64,000 nt of DNA from Lineus longissimus. Lineage: Eukaryota > Nemertea > Pilidiophora > Heteronemertea > Lineidae. Both the position numbers and the translations under genes were made by a program. Below the pieces are notes generated by a model that was not told the origin of the DNA, did not search any database, and saw nothing but the letters and a program-made list of their open reading frames with translations. Positions 55,101 through 64,000 of the stretch are shown in pieces (the stretch's first letter is position 1; every line of letters starts with the position of its first letter). The stretch lies in contig NC_088313.1 in NCBI RefSeq assembly GCF_910592395.1, positions 1,118,501-1,182,500 of the forward strand, written 5' to 3'.

Positions 55101-58100
55101 TTTCCTTCCAAAGCGTAGGTTTTCTCCTACAATACAATACAAGTTTATGAAAATCAACTATCTAAGTATTTCTGCTTTGTTAGTGCCACAGCCTTGGGAC
55201 TCTGGGACTGGGGAGGTTGATAAGAAAGGTAAGATGTCATCACTCTCTGTGTATGTCATCATCATTAAGTGTTAGTGACATCATCACATTCTGTGTTAGA
55301 CATCATCACTTGTGGAGTAGGTGCTGTGTTTTTGGTGTGGTAACTTGGATAACTTTACAAAGGGTTATCTGGTCTTGGTTTGTTCTCAATCAATTGCTGG
55401 TATTGCCAATGGTGAAAAAACGCTCCTTAAAACATTCCACATCTGCACGTGAGAAAATGCCGCTCATCTCTGGGTGAGAGAAATTGTGATGTCATTCCTG
55501 GCATCATGTCAATTGAGTTCAAAACGGAGCAATATCTCAAGGCTATGTATCTTTATTATCAAGAGTTGTTGACCCCTTGTCTATTAAGAGTTGAGACACT
55601 AAAGCCACTAAATCTGCTCGAGTTTGAAAAATCTTCCGTTTTTGCAAGAAATAGGAAGCTTATTGAATGAGTTTATGATAAGATCTCACTTGTTTTGCAT
55701 AGAAATGGTTGGGTGTTTAGATCAAAGGTAGTTTCAAGTGTGTTTAGCCCGGATTACTGGTGTGTTTTCGGACTGGCTTTTTCATCTGAACTCTTCTCTT
55801 GCATATGTTGTAAACGGAAAAATAAATGTGTCGTCTTCTTAATCATTCAGGGCATGAGGAATGTTTTCTAACAGGTAATCATCATCATATTTCCCCTATT
55901 AGCAGTGACAGAAGACTTATTTTTAGACATTATAGATATTAGATTTGTCAATTGATAACCAATAATCTTTATCAGTTCTAAGATTCGTATATATATAATC
56001 CTTTTTGTGTGCTTTTTGTCATACTTTCTCAAAAAACCATGCTCAATTTGCAAACTTTTTAAATTTTTTTTTAGCTTTTTGCACAGTACATTTGTTTAAA
56101 ATGGAATGTTTAAAACATTTTTTATCTACATGTAAATTTGTTTATTTCCCACCACCATCTATGAGTATAAGTGTACCCCCCCCCACCCCCCTACACCCAG
56201 GTGTGTATAACTAAGATGGTCTTCATGCATGTACCCTGGTCTAAACCCTTAACTTCCAGATTCGCACACTGTCTATGTTCTCCAATGGTTTTCATCCGTA
56301 TTAGTGCAGCAACTGACTCTGTGAAGTGTGCCACTCTAACAGAGGAAAACACTCCATTCTGGTCAAATGTCCTGGTCACCCAGAATAGCTCATTGCAGCT
56401 AAAGCCCGCAGCACACTAGCTGCCAACTTTGGCGACAAGAAGTGTTCGGCGGACGCCTCTTGACGCCAAAGTTGGCGGCCAGTGGATCCCGGTCAGAGCA
56501 CACCTGCCCAAAACTGCCGTCCAGTAGGGTCTTTTCCGCCACTTTAGGCTGCCATTTTGAAATCATGTGACATCAAGACGCAAGCTGATTGGCCATAGCC
56601 TCGCCGCCGACGCCAATTCAGGCGGCCATCCGTAGCACACCTGGCTTCTTCTTGCGTTCAAACGCGGCGACACGCGTCAAAAATCAAACGTGTTAGATAT
56701 TTGGCATTTAGTTGCGGCAAGTGGCGTCAAGTCGCATTCGCCGACGCCGTTCATAGCAGACTAGGGATTTTTCAGGCGTTCAGGACTCTTGTGGCAAAAA
56801 ATGCCTGTGGACGCCGAAGTTGGCGGCTAGTGTGCTGCGGGCTTAAGGGAGATCTCTATGATTTTCATCGCAAAGATGGACCAGTCAGAATTGAGTTGAA
56901 GTAGCATTTCAAGGAATGCGAGAATCACGCTTTCTTTGCAAGTTCCAGAACATCAATCCCAACAATATTTCGGTGAGAACTTGATGGAAATTAACTTATT
57001 TTTGGGAGCCAACTCTATCTTTTTGTACCGTGTGTCTTCCAGAGGTGCGACAGGGTCATGGCTCGAAGGTGCGAGACGTCAAGAACTGGGACAAGAAGTA
57101 TGTGCGCAACGTGGCCAAGGATATCGATGAGAGGTTCAATATGAGGATGAAAAACAATGCGACTCTCTCGAAAAAGGTAAGGCAGCATCCAAACATGGCG
57201 AGTTGGGAGATACTCAGCATCTGTTTTCATGACGTCACCATCGCATTGTTGTTCGATGCTCTGTTCTTGAACCATGCTCTTGTTTCTATTTTCACAGTGG
57301 GGCTATCACTCATCATTGGCAGCTGAGAAACGGCTCTAGTTGACCAAATATTAGACATCAGTCATGGAGCATTAAACTTAGTTGACTAGGAGCCCATTTG
57401 TTGGTTTACAAGTAGCCCATCTACTGAGTTAACACTAACAACTATTTCATCGTTACAGCCATCCATAGGTGCCCGTCTGCGGCCCACATTCAGTGTGCCC
57501 GAGGCGGGCGCGTCCTCCACCGATACTGGTCAGGCCATGAACGATGGCAGACAACTCATTGTAATCAGCGTACATCCTAAACAGAAGGACTTTGTAAGTA
57601 CATGTCTGCTCATGTCGGAGGCAGCCGTCATTAGAGCAGATCTGAGCTCGACCTGGTTTCCCTTCATCCTTGTCATACTGGTCAGGCCAGTCAACCGAAG
57701 ATTGTCAACACAGCATTTTTTATCAGTGCCTCCCACTGACCTGGTTCTGTACCCAACCACATCACATCAACGCCAGTGGTAGTTTTGACCACTGGGATCA
57801 AAAACATGCTTGACCTGATTTTCCTTGAAATGATATTCGTTGATCTCCTTTGTCCAGGGTGCTACAGTGAAAAGCTGGTTTGAAGCAGACGGCTACGAGA
57901 CTTGGTGCTCGACAGAGATGTTGGATGACCCTGCGGTGATCTCTGCATCTCAAGGCAGTGAGGGGGGAAAGAGTCCCACGTCCACGATCAGTCTAAGTCA
58001 GGAGTATGAGAGTATGTATTCACCCTTTGTACACTCACCCTTTTGTTGGCAATCGTCACTCAAGCAGTGATCGATACTCCATGTCCTGTATTGTTACCAG

Positions 58101-61100
58101 GAGGAAGATCTACCCCTGCATTCATACAGGAGAAATCAGTGGTGTATTTCTCCTGTAGGTCTAATTGATCATACTATGATGTATCGTTTCAGCGTTACTA
58201 TTATCTCAGATCAGCCAGTCGTCGATGATCGGTGAGGACGGTGGGGGCGCCGCAATGCAACTCAAGCGATTACTTTTCCAGCAGAAGGCAGATGAGGCGA
58301 CCGTCATCATCTTCATTCTCTCGGAGGTGTTTGCGCATTCCAAGACATGCCAGCAACAGGTAGGGTGTTGAGGATTGAGGGGCAACTGGTGGTATTGGTT
58401 GTCTCATGAAATACCGTGAGTGTGGAGCTAACATGAAGGCTAAAACCTAAAGGAGTTTAACTGGTGGTATAAGTGAATGGGTACTGGTCAGACGTTCTCA
58501 GGTTGCAGTCCAGATTAGGTTTCAGGATAAGACTTTGGAATAAATGTAGAGCGCTTTGAGAATGGTGCACATTGAACATACTTTGAAATAAAAGAGAAAT
58601 CTGTTTTTAGGTATACTATTGTGAGCAGAGGAAGAGGTTTGTGCCGCTGAAGTCTGAGGGCTTCTGTATGCCCGGCTGGATGAGTATGCTGATTGGGACG
58701 AGCCCGTTTGAGGATGCCCGGAGGGACGGCTACAAGGAGTTGCTAGTGGCGAGAGTGAAGCGGGCGCTGGACCCCGGCGCGGGTGACATGAGTGAGGAGA
58801 TTAATGAAGCCAAGATCACAATGGCGGTGAGTTGAATGGTATATTCATTTGAGCATGAAAATGCCTTTGCTGAAATATGTGTATGTCTGAATGGCTTGGT
58901 AGTAGAGTAAACAATTCCTGATATTCATTTTGTCTCTTTCCCTGCAGGTGTCGTTACTAAAGAAAACCATTCCAAGTGAAGGCTGTGTATACATTTCGGG
59001 TAGTACACAGTTCTACTGTGAGAAGTCTGAAGCGCTATGCAGGTAAGGAAAGGCCCGGAACCACTACTTCAGCGAATGTCAGACTGTTTAAATGTTGATG
59101 TCAATTATTGGCTCGGCAACTGTAACTGACCACGTATCCTGAAAAATGTGGAAAAACTATGACAGGAAAGTGATGTAGTGGAATCAGAAAGTTGGGTGTG
59201 ATTTCAGAATGAACTGGTATGATCACAATATTGGGAACTTCAGCAACTGTGGATAAGGTGTTACAGCTGTCAAAATCCGTTGAGAATGTCACAGTTTTGG
59301 TCCTTTGTTGATTTTATACTGAAAAGACCCGTATTATATTTGACAGGTCTCTAGCACTCTCCTGTAAACAGAGGCAATGAAGTCAGTTATTGGAGAAGTG
59401 TATTCTTCTATTTCAGGGCCATTGGGAAAAGTTTAGCACTGCTTGACTCGGTTACCATAGTCACGGGTGGTTTCTATGGCGTTGGTGACTCTGTTGCTAA
59501 GGCTTTCGTGGAAGCAAGAGAAGCGCTGGGGAAACCATCAAATGTTTGGCATATTCTGCCGACGAGGGACGATTTGGTGAGTTGATGAAACGCGCCTGCA
59601 TTGAGCTGCAAGCCCCGTCATGTTTGGAGTATGTCCTACACAGTGTTTGGCCAGTTCAGACCAGTCTACACTTTCCTTTGGCCATTTTACACGTCAAATG
59701 TAGGCATTAAGACTTAATGCACATCTCTGTAGGGATTAGCCTTGAGACATGTATTGTAGCACCATACAATGAGTACAGTGTTATTATGTTATATAAGGCA
59801 TTCTTGTATGTGTCACGTCTCCATTGTCAACCTGTCAGTCGTACTCACTAATTGCACTGGCACATTTCCCCCAATAAAGAACCACGGCTAATCCAGTTAT
59901 GGTTGGCAGTTTGATTTGTAAAAAGCTCTCTTTTGTGAAAGTTGGATTAGGTCAGTGAAATGGGTGTTGATGGGTGTTGGTCCTGGGGTTTCATATTTCC
60001 CCCCCCCCCCCCCCCTGGTTGGTAACCAGAGGATATTCTTCCAGGATAATCAAACATGCCTGTTGATTTTCCATGACTCTCATTGATAGAGCTGGTCTCT
60101 GCTTCCAGGATCGTCAGCATCAAGCACGGCAGAACCGTGACCGAACATTCCAGACGGTGCCGTATGGGATGACGGTATTCAGCGGTGACAGCGTCCGTGA
60201 GCGTGAGACCATTGTGTCCCGTGTGATTGACATATGTCTGCTTGTCGAAGGTGCGTATTCACAGAAACACAACATATCATCCGCTCTCATTACGCGTCGG
60301 TGTGTTGAGTGTTTCGGTCTACAAGGGTTCCTCTAAGGCCGAAGTTACATAGACCTCATTCGTTCATTTCCCAGGACTCATTTTCCCCTTTTGCTTTCTT
60401 TCCCCTGTGAATGCACGGCCTTGTGGAATGCAAGGCGTGCATTCACCGAGGAATGAAAGAAAAACCCGGAAAGTGACTCGTGGTAAATGAACGAATGAGG
60501 TCTATGTAACTTCGGCCTTACAGATTCCAAACTGATTGCACAATACACCGGTGTGTGGTAACCAGGGTAATCAGTGAGCCTAAGACAGGTCTCAGATGGA
60601 CCTGCTGAGTCCCTACATGGCATCTAAGCTAGACCAGTTGGATTGACTTACCATCTAACCTCAAACTTTGAGCCTCGGAAATTCATTTCTAGCCTGTTTT
60701 GCAGGAGGGCCTGGTGCAGCACACGAGGTTGAGCAGTTTGCGTGGTGCGATCATCATGTGATTCCAGTCAAGTGTACAGGGGGCGCTGCTGGTGGAAAGT
60801 TCAATGTCCCTGACAAGATATTTGAGGTAAGGGAGTTTTTGAAAGCAATTTTTTTTTTCGTTTTGGGGCAAGTCATGTGAAAATAATCAGGTGCCTCATA
60901 TGCAAGAAAGTTTACGGGTTGTAACTATTATCGCTGCGATGTGCCATAAATAGGTCACTTGTCTGCGGGTAAAACTTGTTTATTTGTGGTTTGGTATTGA
61001 CTGCAGATGACGGTGATCATCAATTCAAAAACCATACCAACCATATGCGACCTGATATCCTCTCGCAAGTTTTTGGTCATTTCAAATGCTCACTGCGACC

Positions 61101-61400
61101 ACAGAACTGAAGAGCTGTGTCTAATCTAGTAACCCTTATAAGTGAGAAAATGTCCAACTTTATGTCCAGGTGCCGCAGGGTGTCTCAGCAGAGGATTGGT
61201 TATTACTTGACAACAAGATGGCAGCACCCGAGGACATCAGCTCTGCCGTGACAAGGATCGTATCCGGTCTCCAGACGACGATCCGCCTGTACAAAGATGG
61301 CGCTGCGACCATTCGCAAGAGGAAGTACAGTTCATTGAAGAAGATCAAGAGACGCGGCCAGACACTGCCCACGTATCGCAGTTTCATCATGACAGAATGA
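43174..61400 (+). CDS. TIR-TIR-SLOG multidomain protein (candidate NAD+-signal enzyme/sensor)
   Basis: Twenty coding exons: 43174-43186, 44704-44902, 45155-45243, 47365-47471, 49254-49471, 53750-53939, 54293-54418, 54720-54855, 55184-55228, 55851-55874, 57043-57176, 57459-57593, 57858-58011, 58193-58359, 58611-58826, 58948-59042, 59417-59576, 60109-60250, 60705-60826, 61170-61400. Phases agree; 900 aa. Exon 1 (ATG GCC GAC GAA G) is proposed; Met at 44718 is the alternative start. Residues about 6-180 hold two copies of a module with GWPVSL.QE. TIR-1, about 240-359: HQILISYVRAEAAQHALDL, then candidate catalytic Glu314 in WTNREVKLADFLGKFIIPV, placed as in SARM1. TIR-2, about 458-625: LIVISVHPKQKDF, with Gln near 578-579 instead. 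About 652-824 is SLOG/LOG-like: VYISGSTQFYC, TGGFYGVGDSV and VEGGPGAAHEVEQF (GGxG...E). A Lys/Arg-rich tail follows. TIRs of this kind cleave NAD+; SLOG domains bind nucleotide derivatives. No signal peptide or membrane helix, so cytosolic. AATAAA at 63513-63518. Confidence 0.85.
43187..44703 (+). other. Proposed first intron of the TIR-SLOG gene
   Basis: Between the 13-nt first coding exon and the strong TTCTTTCTTCAG acceptor at 44703. A Met-initiated ORF at 43429-43737 has no phase-compatible donor and is not supported. Confidence 0.45.
45248..45534 (+). repeat. 41-bp minisatellite starting at a splice donor, 7 units
   Basis: Units begin at 45248, 45289, 45330, 45371, 45412, 45453 and 45494 (GTATCCCTTCTCTCTTGGTG, then TGTCAATTACA). 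The first unit lies 4 bp after the GT of the exon 45155-45243 donor; most units end in an acceptor-like CAATTACAG. Confidence 0.93.
45848..45925 (+). mobile_element. tRNA-like SINE fragment
   Basis: A-box-like GGATGGCCTAGTGGTTGGAG and a degenerate B-box AAGGTTTGAGGTC about 50 bp on. In a TIR-SLOG intron. Confidence 0.45.
46075..46345 (+). repeat. Dispersed repeat, copy A (TIR-SLOG intron)
   Basis: Matches 48866-49110 in inverted orientation (shared GAACTCAGGAATGT, GATAGTGGTGT and GTAGGCCTAAC on the other strand). Its first part (ATTCAGATAGATCT ... TTGTCACTAATCTG) matches about 53495-53560 in direct orientation. Confidence 0.7.
47472..48386 (+). other. Intron sequence, nothing recognised
   Basis: Part of the TIR-SLOG intron between exons 47365-47471 and 49254-49471. 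An open stretch running over the donor to about 47801 shows no similarity to known domains and is read as chance. Confidence 0.4.
48387..48580. mobile_element. MITE, CAGTGGAACC family
   Basis: Begins CAGTGGAACTTCTCTATCAA and ends GGTTCCACAG(TA), with inner GTCCTTAATAGAGAGGTG. Has a G-run near the right end. In a TIR-SLOG intron. Confidence 0.7.
48866..49110 (-). repeat. Dispersed repeat, copy B (inverted)
   Basis: Inverted relative to 46075-46345, about 2.5 kb away in the next intron. Identity about 75-80 % by eye. Confidence 0.65.
50041..50735. repeat. 25-bp minisatellite, about 28 units
   Basis: Unit TTCAGTAGTCCATTCTCCAC plus CATGG; variants TCTATTC, CTGCAC and TTCGGTAG. In the large TIR-SLOG intron 49472-53749. 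Confidence 0.95.
51311..51531. repeat. Near-perfect 99-bp inverted repeat with 23-nt loop
   Basis: 51311-51409 and 51433-51531 are reverse complements with about two mismatches, separated by 23 nt. Weaker inverted similarity continues outward on both sides (GCCATGTTGGAGGG at about 51271 against CCCTCCAGCATGGC at about 51559). A transcript would fold into a long hairpin. In the TIR-SLOG intron 49472-53749. Confidence 0.92.
51758..52128. mobile_element. MITE with ~55-bp terminal inverted repeats
   Basis: Left end AATGAGGAACCGGCG ... CAATCGATCATACC (51758-51813); right end is the complement (52076-52128), with divergence in the middle of the arm. 371 bp, no ORF. Target duplication not clear. 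Confidence 0.75.
53495..53560 (+). repeat. Dispersed repeat, copy C fragment
   Basis: ATTCAGATAGATCTGG ... GGCTGATCTGTTGTCACTAA matches part of copy A at 46129-46180. Confidence 0.55.
54085..54165. mobile_element. Fragment of the CAGTGGAACC MITE family
   Basis: GGGACTGACAAGTGCTGTCC, then GATAGAGAGGTGTCCTGATT match the middle of the full copies. In the intron before exon 54293-54418. Confidence 0.55.
56403..56843. mobile_element. MITE with TAA target duplication (PIF/Harbinger-like)
   Basis: TAA at 56400-56402 and 56844-56846 flank a 441-bp element with about 33-bp terminal inverted repeats starting AGCCCGCAGCACACTAG. Inner subrepeats of GACGCC-AAAGTTGGCGGC are GC-rich. A 3-bp TWA duplication is typical of PIF/Harbinger. 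In the TIR-SLOG intron before exon 57043. Confidence 0.78.
60336..60518. mobile_element. Foldback MITE with TA target duplication
   Basis: TA at 60334-60335 and 60519-60520. The 183-bp element is nearly all inverted repeat: arms of about 83 bp, the outer 35 bp identical (AGGCCGAAGTTACATAGACC at the end). In the intron between exons 60109-60250 and 60705-60826. Confidence 0.8.
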
Positions 61401-62198
61401 CTAGTCCGAATCTGGAAGGATAAACTGAAATGATCTCCGTTTCAATCTATGATAGAATCTGCCATCACTGATATAAAGTGAACGGGTTCCTGTAAAAAAG
61501 GCATTGGAAAATATTTGTGTACAGTTTTGGATGTAGCCTGGTTCTGCTTGTTTAACTCGACTTTAGTGACGGCTCGACCAGGTGATTCTGACTGAGGTTG
61601 AAAGATTTAATGCTTCCTAATACTAATGTGCAAGCGTTTGGTACTTTTAAAGAGGGGCTATAGGCAAGAGCTATGAGGGGCAAATTGTTGTTGTGACTCT
61701 GAACTAGTAATGACACCTGTTTGCGACTTCTTGTATCTTAACCACTTAATGTCATGAGACGTATATATACGCGAACTCTATCTGAACCGCTCTGCCGTAA
61801 GACGTATATATACGTCAGCCAGCCACAGTATTGTCCCATGTAAAATCCTGTACTCAAACCCCTATTCAAACAATCGTGGGAAACCCCAGCGTAAACTGAA
61901 ACTGGGGACTCTTCGTTCTTCACAAGAACACCAGCTGGCAGCACTTGATCGATGGCCATTGCGAAGACGAAAAATTACATTTTCCTGCAATTAATTCCGG
62001 CAGAGCGGGAAAGCAAGAAAAACTTGATTGCGGCATTAAGTGGTTAATCTGGCCTCCTAGATCTAGCCTGTAGCTTCCTTGCAATAGGTCCTCTGTTTGT
62101 TTCATTGATTCTTTTGTTGCCATGGATGTTGTTGTCAACTTTGTCACATTCCTGTCTTGTTACAGATCTGTAAAAGATTAAGTATAAGATATTTGTTA
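61401..62198 (+). other. 3' flank / 3' UTR of the TIR-SLOG gene
   Basis: No other gene seen. Two ACGTATATATACG palindromes lie near 61758 and 61802. Confidence 0.35.
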
Positions 62199-62414
62199 TG
62201 ACGTGACTGCGACTAGATGTATGAGCCAGTCAACTGTGGTGTGGACACCCTACATGATTGTAGCAAATTATGACGTGACTGCGACTATATGTATAAGCCA
62301 GTCAATTGTGGTGTGGACACCCTACATGATTGTAGCAAATTATGACGTGACTGCAACTATATGTATAAGCCAGTCAACTGTGGTGTGGACACCCTACATG
62401 ATTGTAGCAAATTA
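62199..62414. repeat. 72-bp tandem repeat, 3 units
   Basis: TGACGTGACTGC begins at 62199, 62271 and 62343. Unit is 24 codons long and open in one frame, giving a spurious 70-codon ORF. Confidence 0.92.
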
Positions 62415-62432
62415 GCTACTTTACACAAATAC

Positions 62433-62675
62433 TATGGATACACCCAGTGTTAAAGGAGGCTATAGACTTGGATACACCCAGTGTTAAGGGGGCTGTAGAC
62501 TTGGATACACCCAGTGTTAAAGGAGGCTATAGACTTGGATTCACCCAGTGTTAAAGGAGGCTATAGACTTGGATTCACCCAGTGTTAAAGGAGGCTATAG
62601 ACTTGGATACACCCAGTGTTAAAGGAGGCTATAGACTTGGATACACCCAGTGTTAAAGGGGGCTATAGACTTGGG
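62433..62675. repeat. 34-bp tandem repeat, about 7 units
   Basis: Unit GGATACACCCAGTGTTAAAG plus GAGGCTATAGACTT, with A/T and A/G variants. Confidence 0.92.
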
Positions 62676-62967
62676 CTTGACCTTGGGGTCCAAGTGGTAG
62701 TCTCTAGGTAATTGATGTGCACAGTTTAATAACTGTGTCTGGACGGTGTGATTTCACAATGATAATATTTGCTCAATAAGTAAGAGACGTACTGTTAGGT
62801 GCAAGAGACATCAATTGGTGACCTCATTAACTTAATCAGGCCTGTCAGTCTCTCATATCTGCCATTTTTGCTGTGTGTTTTGTGAAATTCAGATGCAATT
62901 TAAGAGCAATTTGAGTGAAATTGCTGCATTTTGGGAAGAAAGTTAATTGATGATACAATGTAGTGGG

Positions 62968-63112
62968 GGTGTCCTACTAAGAGAGGTGTCCTACTAAGAG
63001 AGATGTCCTACTAAGAGAGGTGTCCTATTAAGAGAGGTGTCCTACTAAGAGAGGTGTCCTATTAAGAGAGGTGTCCTACTAAGAGAGGTGTCCTACTAAG
63101 AGAGGTGTCCTG
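62968..63112. repeat. 17-bp tandem repeat related to the MITE family
   Basis: Unit GTGTCCTACTAAGAGAG, about 8-9 copies, close to the MITE word GTGTCCTTAATAGAGAG. It seems to be a MITE internal segment that expanded in tandem. GTGCCACTGT just after resembles the MITE end. Confidence 0.8.
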
Positions 63113-63118
63113 TAGGAC

Positions 63119-64000
63119 GTGCCACTGTCTCTGTTTTGTTAGTTAAAGAAAAGTTTGTCTTCTGTTTGAAGGAGCATTTTTTGTTAGGGAATTGTTTTGA
63201 TTAAAAATCATGTTGTATAAACCTAAAAACAGTTAGGCTCTTATAGGCCTAATAATTGTGAAAAGTTGAATTAATTATTTTTTGTAAATTTATTATACTG
63301 GTGCCAGTAATTGTTTTGTTGTAAAAAATCATCCGAGTGATTGAATTATATGCAGTACAGTTTCGTTGCCAGGGGGCCATCTCAAAATCAATGGAAGCCT
63401 CATTCAGCTTTACATGTGATCGTCTACACCAGTACTGGAGTTTTCTCTGTGATTGCCATTTTCACCCAAAAAGGAGGCTATTCAATTCTTGATGTACTTG
63501 TAAGGGGTGTCAAATAAACAGAATTTAACCAAATCAGAGCCTGAGGTTTTGGCATTCTGGAATCTGGATGGTATCTTCTTCATGTAGTTTCTGCGTATAT
63601 GTCTTTATCCTCCTAAATATTGTGTCATATATGCAACCAGCTTCCTGTCATGATGTAAGAATCAAGCCAGAAACACATGCAATTAATTTCCCCAGAAAAT
63701 TGGACGAAACAAAAGAGTTCTTCAGAATGGAACAACTGCAGTTTTTGCAAGGTGGGGAAAGTGTTGCAGTTGTCACACTTTAAACTCAAATCATGTATTG
63801 TGCGCCTGTATAATGCTTATGGTTGAATTAAATCGCTTTGAAATATATTTTTCTGTTGGGTCAATTTTTAGTGCATCTCCAAGATAACTCAGGTGCTCTC
63901 GTTCAGAAGTGGTCACTACCTTGTGGATGTTAAGTATGTCGTCTCTTCTTTGATGTAGCAACACATTCACAAAAGTTCTCGGCAGGAACCACAAGACAGT
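63119..64000. other. Intergenic end of window
   Basis: AATAAA at 63513-63518 might end the TIR-SLOG transcript. Two short ORFs near the right edge (63568-63783 plus, 63791-63994 minus) show no recognisable domain, and I cannot tell whether either is an exon of a neighbouring gene. Confidence 0.35.

Noticed and set aside
62203..62415. 70-codon ORF with a repeated peptide
   Set aside because: Comes from a 72-bp tandem repeat; no sign of a gene around it.

Overview
This is a piece of a bilaterian animal nuclear genome. Genes are split by many short introns with GT...AG borders, proteins match animal families (DNAAF9, MFSD10, ZRANB1/Trabid, R3HCC1), AATAAA signals follow genes, and introns and intergenic DNA are full of minisatellites, MITEs, tRNA-like SINEs and a LINE fragment. 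A DNAAF9 gene implies motile cilia. I would guess a marine invertebrate, perhaps a spiralian, but the sequence alone does not fix the phylum.

Layout. (1) 1-1.7 kb: 5' part of a DNAAF9 (C20orf194/Shulin-type) gene on the minus strand, running off the left edge. (2) 2.5-4.3 kb: an 81-bp minisatellite. (3) 7.2-12.3 kb, plus: MFSD10-type transporter, 9 coding exons, 474 aa. (4) 15.0-18.7 kb, minus: a 968-aa protein with 17 C2H2 zinc fingers. (5) about 19.26-19.32 kb: a likely bidirectional promoter with NRF1 and CRE palindromes. (6) 20.7-25.0 kb, plus: ZRANB1 deubiquitinase, 7 coding exons, 729 aa, with one GC-AG intron. (7) 25-31.6 kb: no coding genes seen. (8) 31.7-37.7 kb, minus: R3HCC1/R3HCC1L-type gene, 10 exons plus a probably split start codon, about 1054 aa. 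(9) 38.5-41.1 kb: a 127-bp tandem array. (10) 43.2-61.4 kb, plus: a 20-exon gene for a roughly 900-aa protein of order [duplicated N-terminal module]x2 - TIR - TIR - SLOG/LOG-like Rossmannoid domain - basic tail.

The last gene is the highlight. A TIR domain with a conserved candidate NADase glutamate is fused to a domain of the SLOG superfamily, the fold that senses TIR-made cyclic ADP-ribose in bacterial Thoeris and that occurs at the N-terminus of TRPM channels. A second TIR has Gln where the first has the candidate catalytic Glu, next to an intron at the same place and phase. This looks like a single-polypeptide producer/sensor for NAD-derived signals. The other genes are unrelated housekeeping or regulatory genes; no functional clustering is evident.

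Exon borders were built by hand from splice signals, reading phase and remembered family similarity. Phases are consistent through every gene model. Untranslated exons and transcription starts are mostly not resolved.
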